From Cytophagales bacterium (lineage in GTDB: Bacteria; Bacteroidota; Bacteroidia; Cytophagales; Cyclobacteriaceae): a DNA stretch of 20,338 nt. The stretch spans positions 1-20,338 of the forward strand of contig DAHVFH010000137.1 in NCBI GenBank assembly GCA_027317105.1, given 5' to 3'. Position 1 is the first letter of the stretch; the number at the start of each line of letters is the position of its first letter. This document shows, piece after piece, positions 12,420 through 20,051 of the stretch. Below the pieces are notes generated by a model, which was given only the letters and a program-made list of their open reading frames with translations, was not told the DNA's origin and made no database searches. A program made the position numbers and the translations under genes.

Positions 12420-14804
12420 ATGTTCAAAAATCTTCTTAAAATTTCGTTGCGAAACCTCCTGAGGGAAAAAGCCTACAGCACGATCAATATTCTCGGCCTT
12501 ACCATTGGCATCACGTGCAGCTTATTCCTTCTGCTCTACATTCTCGATGAGTTGAGTTATGATCGCTATCACAAAAACGCTGACAACATTTACCGCATCA
12601 TCTCCCACATCAAAGAGCCCGACAATGCCTTCACCTGGGCGAGTACACAAATGCCAATGGCTGATGAACTGGACAACAATTATAGGGAAGTAGAAAACGT
12701 GGTGCGCTTTAATCAGTTGAGCCGAACATTATATAAAATTGGCGAGAAGCAATTTACAGAAGATGATTTTTACCTGGCTGACTCCACCGTTTTCGAAATG
12801 TTCTCTTACGATTTCATCAGTGGCAATCCGGCTACGGCCCTGGATAATCCCTTTTCCATCGTGATGACGGAGACCACCGCTAAAAAATATTTCCCCTCAA
12901 CGCAAAGCGCTTTTGGCGAATCCATCCAAAATCAAAAAGGAGAAACCTTTAAAATCACGGGCATCATTAAAGATGTACCCGAAAATTCGCACTTCAAGTT
13001 CGATGCCTTAATTTCGAAGGACAGCAAGACCCAACAGGGCTCTTGGGGAAATTTTGGTGTGGCCACCTATATCCAACTTCCGCCTCATTATGATTTGAAC
13101 AAGATGCAAGCCAACCTTGATAAAATCGTGGTAGAAAAGGTGAATCCAATTTTTGAGCGAATGGGAATAAAAGTAAAATACGAACTTCAGCCTATCACCA
13201 AAATTCATTTGTATTCAAAAATCGATGATGAGGCCGAAGCAGGTGGGGACATTGCCTATATCTATATCTTCGGGGCTGTCGCTATTTTTATGTTGGTCAT
13301 TGCCTGCATCAACTACATGAACCTGGCCACGGCACGTTCGGCCAATCGCGCCAAAGAAGTAGGAATCCGCAAAGTAATGGGCAGCGAAAAAAGGCAGTTG
13401 ATTTATCAGTTTTTAACCGAATCCATTGTTGTGGCCATTATTGCCCTGATTCTGAGCCTGATTTCAATTTTTATTCTCCTCCCCTATTTTAACATCCTGG
13501 CAGCCAAAACACTTTCATTCCATTATCTTTTTCAGCCGTCTGTTATTTGGGGGCTCATCGCGATTGTGATCTTTACTGGTTTGGTCGGTGGAAGTTACCC
13601 CGCCTTTTATCTCTCTAGTTTCAATCCGGTGAATGTGTTAAAAGGGAAATTATCCGCTAAAGGGGGAAGTGTATTTTTCAGAAAGACATTGGTGGTCACT
13701 CAATTCGCATTCGGTATTTTCATGCTGATTAGCACATTGGTTGTCTTTGACCAACTTCAATTCATGCGCAAAAAAGATCTGGGTTTTAACAAAGAGCAAC
13801 TGATTCGTTTGCAATTATCGGGTAAAGCACAATTCGCCAAAGCAGATGTATTGGTTAATGCGCTAAAGAAACGTCCGGACGTTACCAGTGTTGGCATGGC
13901 CGATGCCTCTCCCGGCCAGGGGATTGGCAAAAATATTTTTCAAGTAGAAGACAGTGAAGGCAAAATGGTGGAGCGTGGCGTAGATTTGTATTTCGCTGAC
14001 TTTGACTTTATCAAAACCATGGGTATGAAGATCGTGCAGGGAAGAGATTTTTCTCGGTCTATTCCTAACGATACACTGTATGGTGTTTTGGTCAATGAAA
14101 GTATGGTGAAGCGAATGGGCTGGAAAGACCCTATTGGCAGAAGGTTTGTGGCCGGTCAGAAAAATCAAATTGAAAAACATGTGGTGGGGGTTGTCAAAGA
14201 TTATCATCAACGTTCGTTGTATGAACCAATCGAACCTCTTATCATCATTCTTGGCGATCAGAATAATTATGTTTTTGTGCGCACCGCACCTAGCGATGTG
14301 ACAAAAACTATCGCTTCTATTGAAACGGCCTGGAAAGAAATTTATCCTAATGACCCTTTTGAGTTTACATTTGTCAATCAAGATCTTGATTCAAAATACC
14401 ATGCGGATCAAAAACGGAGTCAGGTATTCACCGTCTTTTCATTTCTTACTATTTTCATTGCCTGCCTGGGATTATTGGGCTTGGCTGCCTTCACCACCGA
14501 ACAACGAACTAAGGAAATTGGTGTGCGAAAAGTAATCGGGGCGAGTGTAAGAAGTTTGGTGGTGTTAGTCTCACAAGAATTTTTTGTCTTAGTCGCAATC
14601 GGGATGGTTATCGCATTTCCTGTGGCGTGGTATTTTACCAATCATTGGCTGCAAAATTTCTCTTACCGAATCGAGATGACCCACGAGTGGAGTACGTTCT
14701 TGCTTTCCGCCTTGCTTGCTTTTATAATCACCCTTTTTACTGTGGGTTATCACGTGGTGAGATCGGCTATGGTAAATCCTGTGAGTTCGTTGCGCGATAA
14801 TTAA
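12420..14804 (+). CDS. MacB/FtsX-type ABC transporter permease (two MacB_PCD + FtsX blocks)
   Basis: The protein has 794 residues. The predicted order is: short cytoplasmic start (LLKISLRNLLREKAYSTINI); TM1 at about 21-42; a large periplasmic MacB_PCD domain (about 45-275); TM2-TM4 at about 277-302, 333-358 and 376-400 (FtsX block with ANRAKEVGIRKVMG); TM5 at about 420-446; a second periplasmic domain (450-665); and TM6-TM8 at about 669-692, 714-740 and 759-779 (second FtsX block with EQRTKEIGVRKVIGAS). The two repeated KEVGIRKV/KEIGVRKV sites are the coupling-helix regions that meet the ATPase. Such double-block permeases are abundant in Bacteroidota and belong to the mechanotransmission (type VII) ABC class, exporting lipoproteins, peptides or drugs or acting as sensors. 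No ATPase gene is adjacent, so it must borrow one encoded elsewhere. ATG 12420 fits the family N-terminus exactly. Confidence 0.93.
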   Translation: MFKNLLKISLRNLLREKAYSTINILGLTIGITCSLFLLLYILDELSYDRYHKNADNIYRIISHIKEPDNAFTWASTQMPMADELDNNYREVENVVRFNQLSRTLYKIGEKQFTEDDFYLADSTVFEMFSYDFISGNPATALDNPFSIVMTETTAKKYFPSTQSAFGESIQNQKGETFKITGIIKDVPENSHFKFDALISKDSKTQQGSWGNFGVATYIQLPPHYDLNKMQANLDKIVVEKVNPIFERMGIKVKYELQPITKIHLYSKIDDEAEAGGDIAYIYIFGAVAIFMLVIACINYMNLATARSANRAKEVGIRKVMGSEKRQLIYQFLTESIVVAIIALILSLISIFILLPYFNILAAKTLSFHYLFQPSVIWGLIAIVIFTGLVGGSYPAFYLSSFNPVNVLKGKLSAKGGSVFFRKTLVVTQFAFGIFMLISTLVVFDQLQFMRKKDLGFNKEQLIRLQLSGKAQFAKADVLVNALKKRPDVTSVGMADASPGQGIGKNIFQVEDSEGKMVERGVDLYFADFDFIKTMGMKIVQGRDFSRSIPNDTLYGVLVNESMVKRMGWKDPIGRRFVAGQKNQIEKHVVGVVKDYHQRSLYEPIEPLIIILGDQNNYVFVRTAPSDVTKTIASIETAWKEIYPNDPFEFTFVNQDLDSKYHADQKRSQVFTVFSFLTIFIACLGLLGLAAFTTEQRTKEIGVRKVIGASVRSLVVLVSQEFFVLVAIGMVIAFPVAWYFTNHWLQNFSYRIEMTHEWSTFLLSALLAFIITLFTVGYHVVRSAMVNPVSSLRDN

Positions 14805-14849
14805 ACGCGTCAGCGTTGAACGAAATTTTCATGAAGAAGAAAGTCCTTC

Positions 14850-14857
14850 TAAATTTG
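14850..14857 (+). promoter_or_regulatory. TAnnTTTG -7 box before the maleylpyruvate-isomerase-like gene
   Basis: TAAATTTG is a perfect match to the Bacteroidota -7 consensus and ends 10 bases before ATG 14868. No good -33 TTTG is placed at the normal distance. If used, the leader would be very short. Confidence 0.35.
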
Positions 14858-14867
14858 CAGGACACTC

Positions 14868-15707
14868 ATGGCTTCAAGGCAAAACATTCCCATCGATGTC
14901 GTTCACTTACTTCCAGTCTTAGACGAGAAGCTTATTGATCTTTTGAAATCCCTTTCACCAGAAGATTGGCAGAAGCAAACCGTTGCCAGACTGTGGAAAG
15001 TGAAAGATGTAGCCGCTCATCTTCTGGACGGAAACATCCGCATACTCTCCATGCTTCGCGATGTTTATTACGGAGAAAAATCAAGCGCTAAGAATTACAC
15101 TGAACTCGTTGCATGGTTGAATGAACTCAATGCAGATTGGGTCAAGGCCATGAAGCGTGTAAGTCCCTACATGCTTATTCTCCTCCATGAGTTCACCGGA
15201 AAATTATTTTGCGATTACTATACTTCGCTTGATCCGTTTGATAAAAGTCCTTTTGCAGTGGATTGGGCCGGAGAAACAGAAAGCAAAAACTGGATACACA
15301 TTGCGCGTGAGTACACTGAAAAATGGTTGCATCAGCAACAAATCAGGGAAGCTGTAAACAAACCCGGCTTGATGACGCGTGAACTTTTTTATCCCTTCAT
15401 CGACATCTATTTGCTCGGCTTGCCGCACACGTATCGAAAGGTAGCTACTGGTGAGGGAACCGTTATCAAAGTGATCATCGACAGTGAGATTGGAGGCGAA
15501 TGGTTTTTAGAAAAAGTTGAAGGCAAATGGAAGTTGAATAAACTATCCACAGAAAAACCGTTGACTGAAATAACGATCGATCCGGAGATTGCATGGAAAT
15601 TATTTTCAAAAAGTGTAAGGCCTGATGAAATAAGAAATAAGATAAAAATCTCGGGCGATCAGTCGCTCGGTGAAGTGGCATTAACGATGGTATCTGTAAT
15701 GGCCTAG
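14868..15707 (+). CDS. Maleylpyruvate isomerase N-terminal-fold (DinB-like) metalloenzyme
   Basis: The protein has 279 residues. The first ~165 residues form a four-helix DinB/MDMPI-like bundle. LWKVKDVAAHLLDGN gives H51, and EYTEKWLHQQQIREA gives E151-x3-H155. The pattern His, then Glu-x3-His is the zinc site of mycothiol-dependent maleylpyruvate isomerase. The C-terminal part (about 200-279), with GGEWFLEKVEGKWKL and SLGEVALTMVSVMA, resembles the SCP2-like or MDMPI C-terminal domain that follows in this family (TIGR03083). Members transfer or isomerise substrates using a low-molecular-weight thiol. Bacteroidota do not make mycothiol and many use bacillithiol, so the cofactor here would differ. 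It probably has its own promoter (TAAATTTG just upstream), and a hairpin with a T-run follows the stop. The substrate is unknown. Confidence 0.8.
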   Translation: MASRQNIPIDVVHLLPVLDEKLIDLLKSLSPEDWQKQTVARLWKVKDVAAHLLDGNIRILSMLRDVYYGEKSSAKNYTELVAWLNELNADWVKAMKRVSPYMLILLHEFTGKLFCDYYTSLDPFDKSPFAVDWAGETESKNWIHIAREYTEKWLHQQQIREAVNKPGLMTRELFYPFIDIYLLGLPHTYRKVATGEGTVIKVIIDSEIGGEWFLEKVEGKWKLNKLSTEKPLTEITIDPEIAWKLFSKSVRPDEIRNKIKISGDQSLGEVALTMVSVMA

Positions 15708-15726
15708 GAAAATAAGGATTCTACTC

Positions 15727-15750
15727 TAAGAAAATTCTTACTTTATTTTT
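15727..15750 (+). terminator. Possible terminator after the maleylpyruvate-isomerase-like gene
   Basis: TAAGAA AA TTCTTA (15727-15740) is an inverted repeat, followed by CTTTATTTTTTT. The stem is short and A/T-rich, so it would be a weak terminator. The same T-rich stretch could instead be part of the promoter of the M16 gene. Confidence 0.35.
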
Positions 15751-15810
15751 TTGGGCGTGGTTCTTAAAATCTCGTTATTGACCCTTTATAACAACCAATC
15801 CCCAAACACG

Positions 15811-18624
15811 ATGAACTTGAATGTATTGAAGTCGCTAAAAGCAGGTCTGCTAAGTGCTTTTCTTCTTTTTGCGCTTGTTGCTTCGGCACAATCCGATCTT
15901 AAAGCGCTTTTGCCAGTTTCTCCGGAGGTCAAAATTGGTAAACTGGCCAATGGCCTTACCTATTACATCCGCAAAAACGGACGACCTGAAAAAAAGGTCG
16001 AGCTGCGTTTGGTCGTCAAGGCCGGTTCTATTTTGGAAGACGATGACCAACAGGGTCTTGCACATTTCACCGAGCACATGGCCTTTAACGGCACCGAGCA
16101 TTTTAAAAAGAATGAATTAGTTTCCTTTTTGCAAACCATTGGTGTAAAGTTTGGAGCGGACTTAAACGCGTACACCAGCTTTGATGAAACCGTTTATATT
16201 TTGCCCATCCCCACAGAAAATTTTGATAAGGGATTGCTGGTACTGGAAGATTGGGCCAGTACCGTGGAATTTGAAAATGCAGAGATTGATAAAGAACGCG
16301 GTGTCGTGTTGGAAGAATCCCGTTTAGGCAAAGGAGCCAACGACCGCATGAATAAAGTCGTGTATCCGAAATTATTTGCCGGATCAAAATATGCTGAACG
16401 GTTGCCCATCGGTAAAGACGATATCCTAAAGAATTTTAAATACGATGCCATCAAGCGCTTTTACAAAGATTGGTACCGCCCTGACCTGATGGCCGTAATT
16501 GTGGTCGGTGATGTTGATGTAGCGGATGCCGAAGCGAAGATTAAAGCCCATTTCGAAAAGTTAAAAAATCCCATAAAGGAAAAGCCACGCAACTATGCGG
16601 AAGTTCTTGGACGCAGCACTTCTGAAGGCGTTTCCGTGACGGACAAAGAAGCCACCAACAATGTGCTTCGGATCTATTATTCTACGAAAATTTCAAAGCC
16701 AGAAATAACCCTTGGCGACTATCGCAACATGGTCATCAAGAATTTGTTCAGCGGCATGATGAGTCAGCGGCTACAGGAAATAACACAAAAGCCCAATCCG
16801 CCATTCGTCTTCGCGGGCAGTGGCCCACAAAGTTTTGTGCAAGGACATGAAGCTTATATTTCCTTCTTGCTAGTAGGCAAAGGCGGAGCAGAACCTGCTC
16901 TAACCGCGATGATCGAAGAGAATGATCGCGTACGCAAATTTGGTTTTACAGCCAATGAGTTGGATCGCGCAAAGAAATCAACATTACGCGCCATGGAGTC
17001 GAGTTACAATGAACGTGAAAAAACAGAGTCCGATGGTTTGGCAGACGAATTGATTCGAAATTTCCTCGTAAAAGAAACCGTTCCGGGAATCGAAAACGAA
17101 TACAACTACTACAAGGAGTTTTTGCCTTCCATCACCCTGGAAGAAATAAATCAATACGCTGCGAAAATTATTCCTACCAACGAAGGAAAATTGGTGGTCT
17201 TCACCGGCTCCAACAAATCAGATGTGCCTATTCCCACTTCTGCCGAATTGTTGACCATCACTGCCAAAGCAGAACAAATACCCGTAACCGCCTATCAGGA
17301 AGAGGCAGTAGCCACTAGCCTGATGGAAAAAGCACCCACACCTGGCACGATCGTAAGCGAAAAAGAAAATAAGGAGTTGGGCTATGCTGAGCTAACGTTG
17401 AGCAATGGGGTGAAAATAATTTATAAAAAGACCGACTTTAAAAATGATCAAATTATGATGAGTGCCACGCGCTTTGGCGGCCAATCGCTATACGATCAGA
17501 AAGATCATCTTAACGCAGCCTACGCTACCACCGTAGTTGGACAAATGGGTATGAAGAATCTTTCTCCGGTTGAAATCCGGAAAATTCTTTCAGGAAAAAC
17601 GGCCAATGCATCAGCATCGATGGGCAACATCACCGAAGGGGCACGAGGTCAAAGTGGCACGGCCGACCTAGAGAGCATGTTGCAATTAGTGTACTTGAAT
17701 TTCACCCAACCGCGTAAAGATGAAGCGTTGTTCAGTTCCTTTGTATCAAAGCAACAAGCGATGATACAAAACATGATGTCCAATCCACAAGTCGTTTTTC
17801 AAGACACAGTTCAGAAAATTTTGTATAACAATAATCCGCGTGCACCTCGTTTTCCAAAAGCTGATGATTTTGCAAAAATTAATCTCGATCGTGCGTTAGA
17901 AATTTACAAAGAGCGGTTTGGCAATGCCAACGGCATGACCTTCTTCATTGTGGGAAGTTTTGAAGTTGACAAGCTGAAAGAATTAGTCACCATGTATTTA
18001 GGCAGTCTTCCCTCAGCGCCAAACTCTCCGGCATTTAAAGACTTGGGCATTCGCCCGATCAAGGGTGTGAAGAAAGTGGAAATTAAAAAAGGTGCTGAAG
18101 CAAAAAGCTTTATCAGCATTGCTTTTACTGGGGAGACGACCTATTCAGATGATGCCAACTTCAAACTGCAGATGTTGATAGAAGTGATGAACATCAAGTT
18201 GATTGAAACTCTGCGCGAAGAGTTGAGCGGAATTTATGGTGGTGGCATGCGCACTACCATGAGCAAAAATCCGTACAACAATTACACCATCAATGTATCA
18301 CTGCCTTGCGGACCAGAGAACGTTGACAAACTGATCACTGCTACCTTTGCGGAAATTCAAAAAATCAAAGACAACGGACCATCGGAAGTTGACTTAAACA
18401 AAGTAAAGGAGACGATGAGCAAAAAACACGAGGAAGACATGAAGGACAACAAATATTGGCTGAACAAATTAGAACAAACCGTAGAAATCGGCTCTGATCC
18501 AAAAGACATGCTCACCTTCGACCAGCACTTAAAAGCCGTGACCGCCAAAGATTTAAAAGCTGCCGCCAATAAATATTTTGATATGAACAATTATTTGCAA
18601 GCGGTTTTGAATCCGGAGAAATAA
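15811..18624 (+). CDS. Exported M16-family zinc metallopeptidase (pitrilysin-like, full double-domain)
   Basis: The protein has 937 residues from ATG 15811. The signal peptide is residues 1-27 (GLLSAFLLFALVASAQ). The inverted zinc motif H85-F-T-E88-H89 lies in GLAHFTEHMAFNGT, and the third ligand is probably E169 in ERGVVLEES. The first half continues to about 510 with an inactive M16_C domain. A second half starts near 550 (ELTLSNGVKIIYKKTDF), lacks HxxEH, and ends with a further M16_C-type domain. This four-domain clamshell degrades peptides, typically small ones in the periplasm. The frame is open back to TTG 15751, but the extra 20 residues would hide the signal peptide, so ATG 15811 is the real start. 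Codon use and G+C (about 50% in places) are like the core genes. It is transcribed alone or with its upstream neighbour. Confidence 0.94.
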   Translation: MNLNVLKSLKAGLLSAFLLFALVASAQSDLKALLPVSPEVKIGKLANGLTYYIRKNGRPEKKVELRLVVKAGSILEDDDQQGLAHFTEHMAFNGTEHFKKNELVSFLQTIGVKFGADLNAYTSFDETVYILPIPTENFDKGLLVLEDWASTVEFENAEIDKERGVVLEESRLGKGANDRMNKVVYPKLFAGSKYAERLPIGKDDILKNFKYDAIKRFYKDWYRPDLMAVIVVGDVDVADAEAKIKAHFEKLKNPIKEKPRNYAEVLGRSTSEGVSVTDKEATNNVLRIYYSTKISKPEITLGDYRNMVIKNLFSGMMSQRLQEITQKPNPPFVFAGSGPQSFVQGHEAYISFLLVGKGGAEPALTAMIEENDRVRKFGFTANELDRAKKSTLRAMESSYNEREKTESDGLADELIRNFLVKETVPGIENEYNYYKEFLPSITLEEINQYAAKIIPTNEGKLVVFTGSNKSDVPIPTSAELLTITAKAEQIPVTAYQEEAVATSLMEKAPTPGTIVSEKENKELGYAELTLSNGVKIIYKKTDFKNDQIMMSATRFGGQSLYDQKDHLNAAYATTVVGQMGMKNLSPVEIRKILSGKTANASASMGNITEGARGQSGTADLESMLQLVYLNFTQPRKDEALFSSFVSKQQAMIQNMMSNPQVVFQDTVQKILYNNNPRAPRFPKADDFAKINLDRALEIYKERFGNANGMTFFIVGSFEVDKLKELVTMYLGSLPSAPNSPAFKDLGIRPIKGVKKVEIKKGAEAKSFISIAFTGETTYSDDANFKLQMLIEVMNIKLIETLREELSGIYGGGMRTTMSKNPYNNYTINVSLPCGPENVDKLITATFAEIQKIKDNGPSEVDLNKVKETMSKKHEEDMKDNKYWLNKLEQTVEIGSDPKDMLTFDQHLKAVTAKDLKAAANKYFDMNNYLQAVLNPEK

Positions 18625-18632
18625 AAGTTACC

Positions 18633-18649
18633 CTCAGAAATATTTTGAG
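18633..18649 (+). terminator. Weak hairpin after the M16 gene
   Basis: CTCAGAA and TTTTGAG can pair (one G-T) across a three-base loop, starting 9 bases after the stop codon. No T-run follows. Base composition drops sharply towards AT beyond this point. Confidence 0.3.
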
Positions 18650-18711
18650 CAGAAAACAATATGTTTAGTTATAAGTTATAAGTACAATAACCAATTTAAA
18701 CATTTCAAAAT

Positions 18712-19173
18712 ATGGAAGAAACTCCGAATACAAATGAAACATCAGAAGAACCAAAACTGATAATTTCTGAAGTTGCAATTTCCTACCTTTCGGAAACTGG
18801 TAGATGGGCTAAGTTCTTGTCAATTCTTGGATTTGTATTTACTGGACTAATAGTTCTAATGGGATTATTTGCGGGATCACTATTGTCTTTCATGTCCCGA
18901 GGACAAATGGATAGAATGCCTAGAGGAATTGGATTCATGGTGGGATCCATATATGTACTAATGGGCATTTTATATCTTTTCCCAACATGGTATTTGTTTA
19001 ACTTCTCTCAAAAATTAAAAACTGCCATCTCTTCCAAAAGCTTAGATGATTTAAACGTGGCTTTAATTAATCAAAAGTCATTCTTTAAGTTTTGGGGAAT
19101 ATTAATGATCGTAATGCTTGGGATTTATGGTCTATTTGGAGTGTTTGCAGTTACGATTGCACTATTGAAATAA
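18712..19173 (+). CDS. DUF5362-like small membrane protein
   Basis: The protein has 153 residues. A polar, acidic N-terminus (1-30) is followed by ISYLSETGRWAKFLSILGFVF, then three hydrophobic segments at about 35-60, 74-96 and 125-151. A short loop contains SRGQMDRMPRG, and a cytoplasmic-type stretch (FSQKLKTAISSKSLDDLNVALINQKSFFKFWG) joins segments two and three. That last block (L..AL..QKSFFKFWGI) is what I recognise from DUF5362 proteins, which are common in Bacteroidota and of unknown function. ATG 18712 is clear. It is AT-rich compared with the M16 gene. An YcxB-like gene follows 122 bases later; nothing indicates a shared task. Confidence 0.75.
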   Translation: MEETPNTNETSEEPKLIISEVAISYLSETGRWAKFLSILGFVFTGLIVLMGLFAGSLLSFMSRGQMDRMPRGIGFMVGSIYVLMGILYLFPTWYLFNFSQKLKTAISSKSLDDLNVALINQKSFFKFWGILMIVMLGIYGLFGVFAVTIALLK

Positions 19174-19295
19174 GAAAATATGCGCAAATGATTTCGTGTC
19201 AAGAGAATGAAAACTTGCTTTCAAAGAATTTTGAGTTTGATGAATGGAGGAGTACAATTTTTTTAGCGAAATGTTGCACGCAGTATTAGAAGGCT

Positions 19296-19841
19296 ATGAG
19301 GATTGACTATACAATTGAAGAAAACGACTTCTTGACACATCAACTTTTTGTTGCTTCGAGGTCTGACCAAATCAAAAAAAAGAGACGAAAAAGCAAAGTA
19401 ATTGTGCCGTTGCTTTATGTCGCCTTTGGAATTTTACTTTTCTTTGAACACAAATTTTCATTAACAATTATATTTCTGATTATCAGCCTTCTTTGGTTTT
19501 TCATCTACCCCGTTTGGGAAAAACGACATTACATCAAACATTATAAGCGGTTCATTAAAGAAAACTATAAGGAAAGACTCGAAAGATCTGCAACTTTAGA
19601 ATTTAGTAACGAATTTATTTTAGCAAAAGACAATGGTAGCGAAAGCAAAGTCTTGACAACAGAACTTCAAGAAATAAATGAAATATCTTCAACAATATTT
19701 GTAAGACTAAAAGGAGGTCAATCATTTATATTGCCAAAGGACAAAATAACCAACATAGACAACTTGACAATTGGTTTAAAAGAGCTTGCGTCCCATTTAA
19801 ATATTAAATATATCGTGGACGAAAAATGGGAATGGAAATAA
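19296..19841 (+). CDS. YcxB-like membrane protein
   Basis: The protein has 181 residues. The N-terminus (MRIDYTIEENDFLTHQLFVAS) is the usual YcxB-like opening, followed by a lysine/arginine-rich patch (KKKRRKSK). Two adjacent TM helices span about 36-50 and 54-71 and form a hairpin in the membrane. The C-terminal cytoplasmic domain (about 95-181) contains ATLEFSNEFILAKDNGSESK, then LQEINEISSTIFVRLKGGQSFILPKDKI, the PH-like beta domain characteristic of this family (compare EISxxxxxxxxxxxxFIIPK). The function is unknown. The gene is very AT-rich (15 G+C in the 60 bases from 19441), like its neighbour, which points to accessory DNA. REP repeats begin 28 bases downstream. Confidence 0.78.
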   Translation: MRIDYTIEENDFLTHQLFVASRSDQIKKKRRKSKVIVPLLYVAFGILLFFEHKFSLTIIFLIISLLWFFIYPVWEKRHYIKHYKRFIKENYKERLERSATLEFSNEFILAKDNGSESKVLTTELQEINEISSTIFVRLKGGQSFILPKDKITNIDNLTIGLKELASHLNIKYIVDEKWEWK

Positions 19842-19869
19842 CTACTGAGCAGAGCATAGTATGAATAAG

Positions 19870-19925
19870 CCTCGCTAGCGCAAGCGTTTCGCTTATGCTT
19901 TATTTTAAAATTCAAGCCTATCTAG
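19870..19925. repeat. REP-like repeat, copy A
   Basis: It contains the palindrome CGCTAGCG (19873-19880) and a stem GCGCAAGCG (19878-19886) / CGCTTATGC (19890-19898) with a TTT loop, then an AT-rich tail ending AAGCCTATCTAG. It is nearly identical to copy C over about 55 bases (one T in a homopolymer and two C/T differences). Confidence 0.75.
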
Positions 19926-19966
19926 TCAAGGTTTATTCAACAAATTCACTCAATTCTTAAAATTCC

Positions 19967-19997
19967 CCTCTCTAGCGCAAGCGTCTCGCTTGTGCCC
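19967..19997. repeat. REP-like repeat, copy B
   Basis: GCGCAAGCG and CGCTTGTGC form a nearly perfect stem with a TCT loop. Read on the minus strand, it starts GGCAC and ends GCGCTAGAGAGG, the same outer pattern as the RAYT-linked hairpin at 5033-5055. It lacks the AT-rich tail of copies A and C and directly abuts copy C. Confidence 0.75.
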
Positions 19998-20051
19998 CCT
20001 CGCTAGCGCAAGCGTTTCGCTTATGCTTTATTTAAAATTCAAGCTTATTTA
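19998..20051. repeat. REP-like repeat, copy C, bordering the IS
   Basis: It begins CCTCGCTAGCGCAAGCG and runs to AAGCTTATTTAG, as in copy A. After base 20051-20052 it stops matching copy A, and IS-end sequence (GGGTCTGCTGAAAAACT) begins. The insertion point is therefore at or inside the end of this repeat. Confidence 0.75.

Noticed and set aside
13863..14381. Long minus-strand open frame (172 codons) inside the permease gene
   Set aside because: It is antisense to a well-conserved periplasmic domain. Its composition is what reverse-frame reading of that domain gives.
15751..15810. Upstream TTG extension of the M16 protein
   Set aside because: It places 20 residues before a typical signal peptide. 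ATG 15811 gives the normal leader.
19092..19289. Small plus-strand open frame between the two small membrane protein genes
   Set aside because: Half of it overlaps the DUF5362-like gene in another frame, and its translation shows no pattern or good start.
19870..20051. CRISPR-like array of short palindromic repeats
   Set aside because: There are only three copies with unequal spacing. Copies A and C include the would-be spacer sequence as part of the repeat, and no cas genes are present. REP hairpins explain it better.
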